Source: Cyrtodaria siliqua
Lineage: Eukaryota > Mollusca > Bivalvia > Adapedonta > Hiatellidae
NCBI GenBank assembly: GCA_037043455.1
Contig: JAWPHD010007179.1
Coordinates: 62,001 to 126,000, forward strand
Direction of reading: 5' to 3'
DNA: 64,000 bases
Positions 63,989-64,000 of this stretch are shown here, piece by piece. A model generated the notes under the pieces. It saw nothing but the letters and a program-made list of their open reading frames with translations, was not told the DNA's origin and ran no database searches. Numbering within the stretch: the stretch's first letter is position 1; every line of letters begins with the position of its first letter. The position numbers and the translations under genes are program-made.

Positions 63989-64000
63989 TAATGCTATTCA

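Overview
This window looks like repeat-rich, AT-rich DNA from an animal genome, most probably a bivalve mollusc. The inference rests on the kinds of repeats seen: tRNA-derived SINEs with a mollusc-type core, CR1/L2-type LINEs whose ORF1 carries an esterase domain and zinc knuckles, many 100-170 bp degenerate internal-repeat elements (including two ending in GGGCCTCTTGTTT), and Gypsy-class LTR elements. I see no convincing host protein-coding gene. Almost every protein-like segment belongs to a transposable element (TE).

Layout. 1-2.3 kb: a SINE with target-site duplications and three small minisatellites. 2.3-8.2 kb: a decayed Gypsy-class LTR element with the order gag (SCAN-like, then CCHC) - protease remnant - integrase - reverse transcriptase - RNase H, the unusual Gmr1-type order. 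It is interrupted by a tandem unit that joins a complete tRNA-Thr(GGT)-like cloverleaf to a tRNA-Pro-type primer-binding site. 8.2-12.6 kb: mostly non-coding, with a three-copy 230-bp repeat at the end. 12.8-21.9 kb: one 48-56 bp satellite array split by a minus-strand CR1-like LINE (LINE-1 here, 13.56-19.23 kb), which itself holds two oppositely oriented SINEs. 21.9-31.2 kb: tandem and degenerate repeats, including a 78-bp array built from 18-bp subrepeats and a 42-bp array, both open on both strands, and a LINE fragment at 29.5 kb. 31.5-37.15 kb: a second minus-strand CR1-like LINE (LINE-2) next to a 31-bp minisatellite. It shares its 5' UTR with LINE-1 but has a different, 527-residue ORF1. 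37.7-45.3 kb: minisatellites, an integrase-core pseudogene with an intron, a 229-bp TTAA-flanked MITE, a SINE and a 71-bp higher-order repeat.

45.3-61.5 kb is a young minus-strand Gypsy element with 606-bp LTRs (6 mismatches by eye), a TGTC target duplication, a polypurine tract and a TGG-starting primer site. Its gag is cut in two by a 7.3-kb insertion (51.38-58.72 kb) with short terminal inverted repeats (TIRs) and TTAA duplications. That insert carries candidate transposase exons, SINEs and further tandem repeats. 63.0-64.0 kb is a TA-flanked foldback element made almost entirely of CGATGGT-type units in alternating orientation.

The nesting gives an order of events: satellite, then LINE-1, then two SINEs; the old Gmr1-like element, then the tRNA/PBS array; the young Gypsy, then the TTAA transposon. 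Nothing here is operon-like. The segments are linked by TE biology: LINE machinery probably moves the SINEs, and the TTAA element landed in the Gypsy after the Gypsy arrived.
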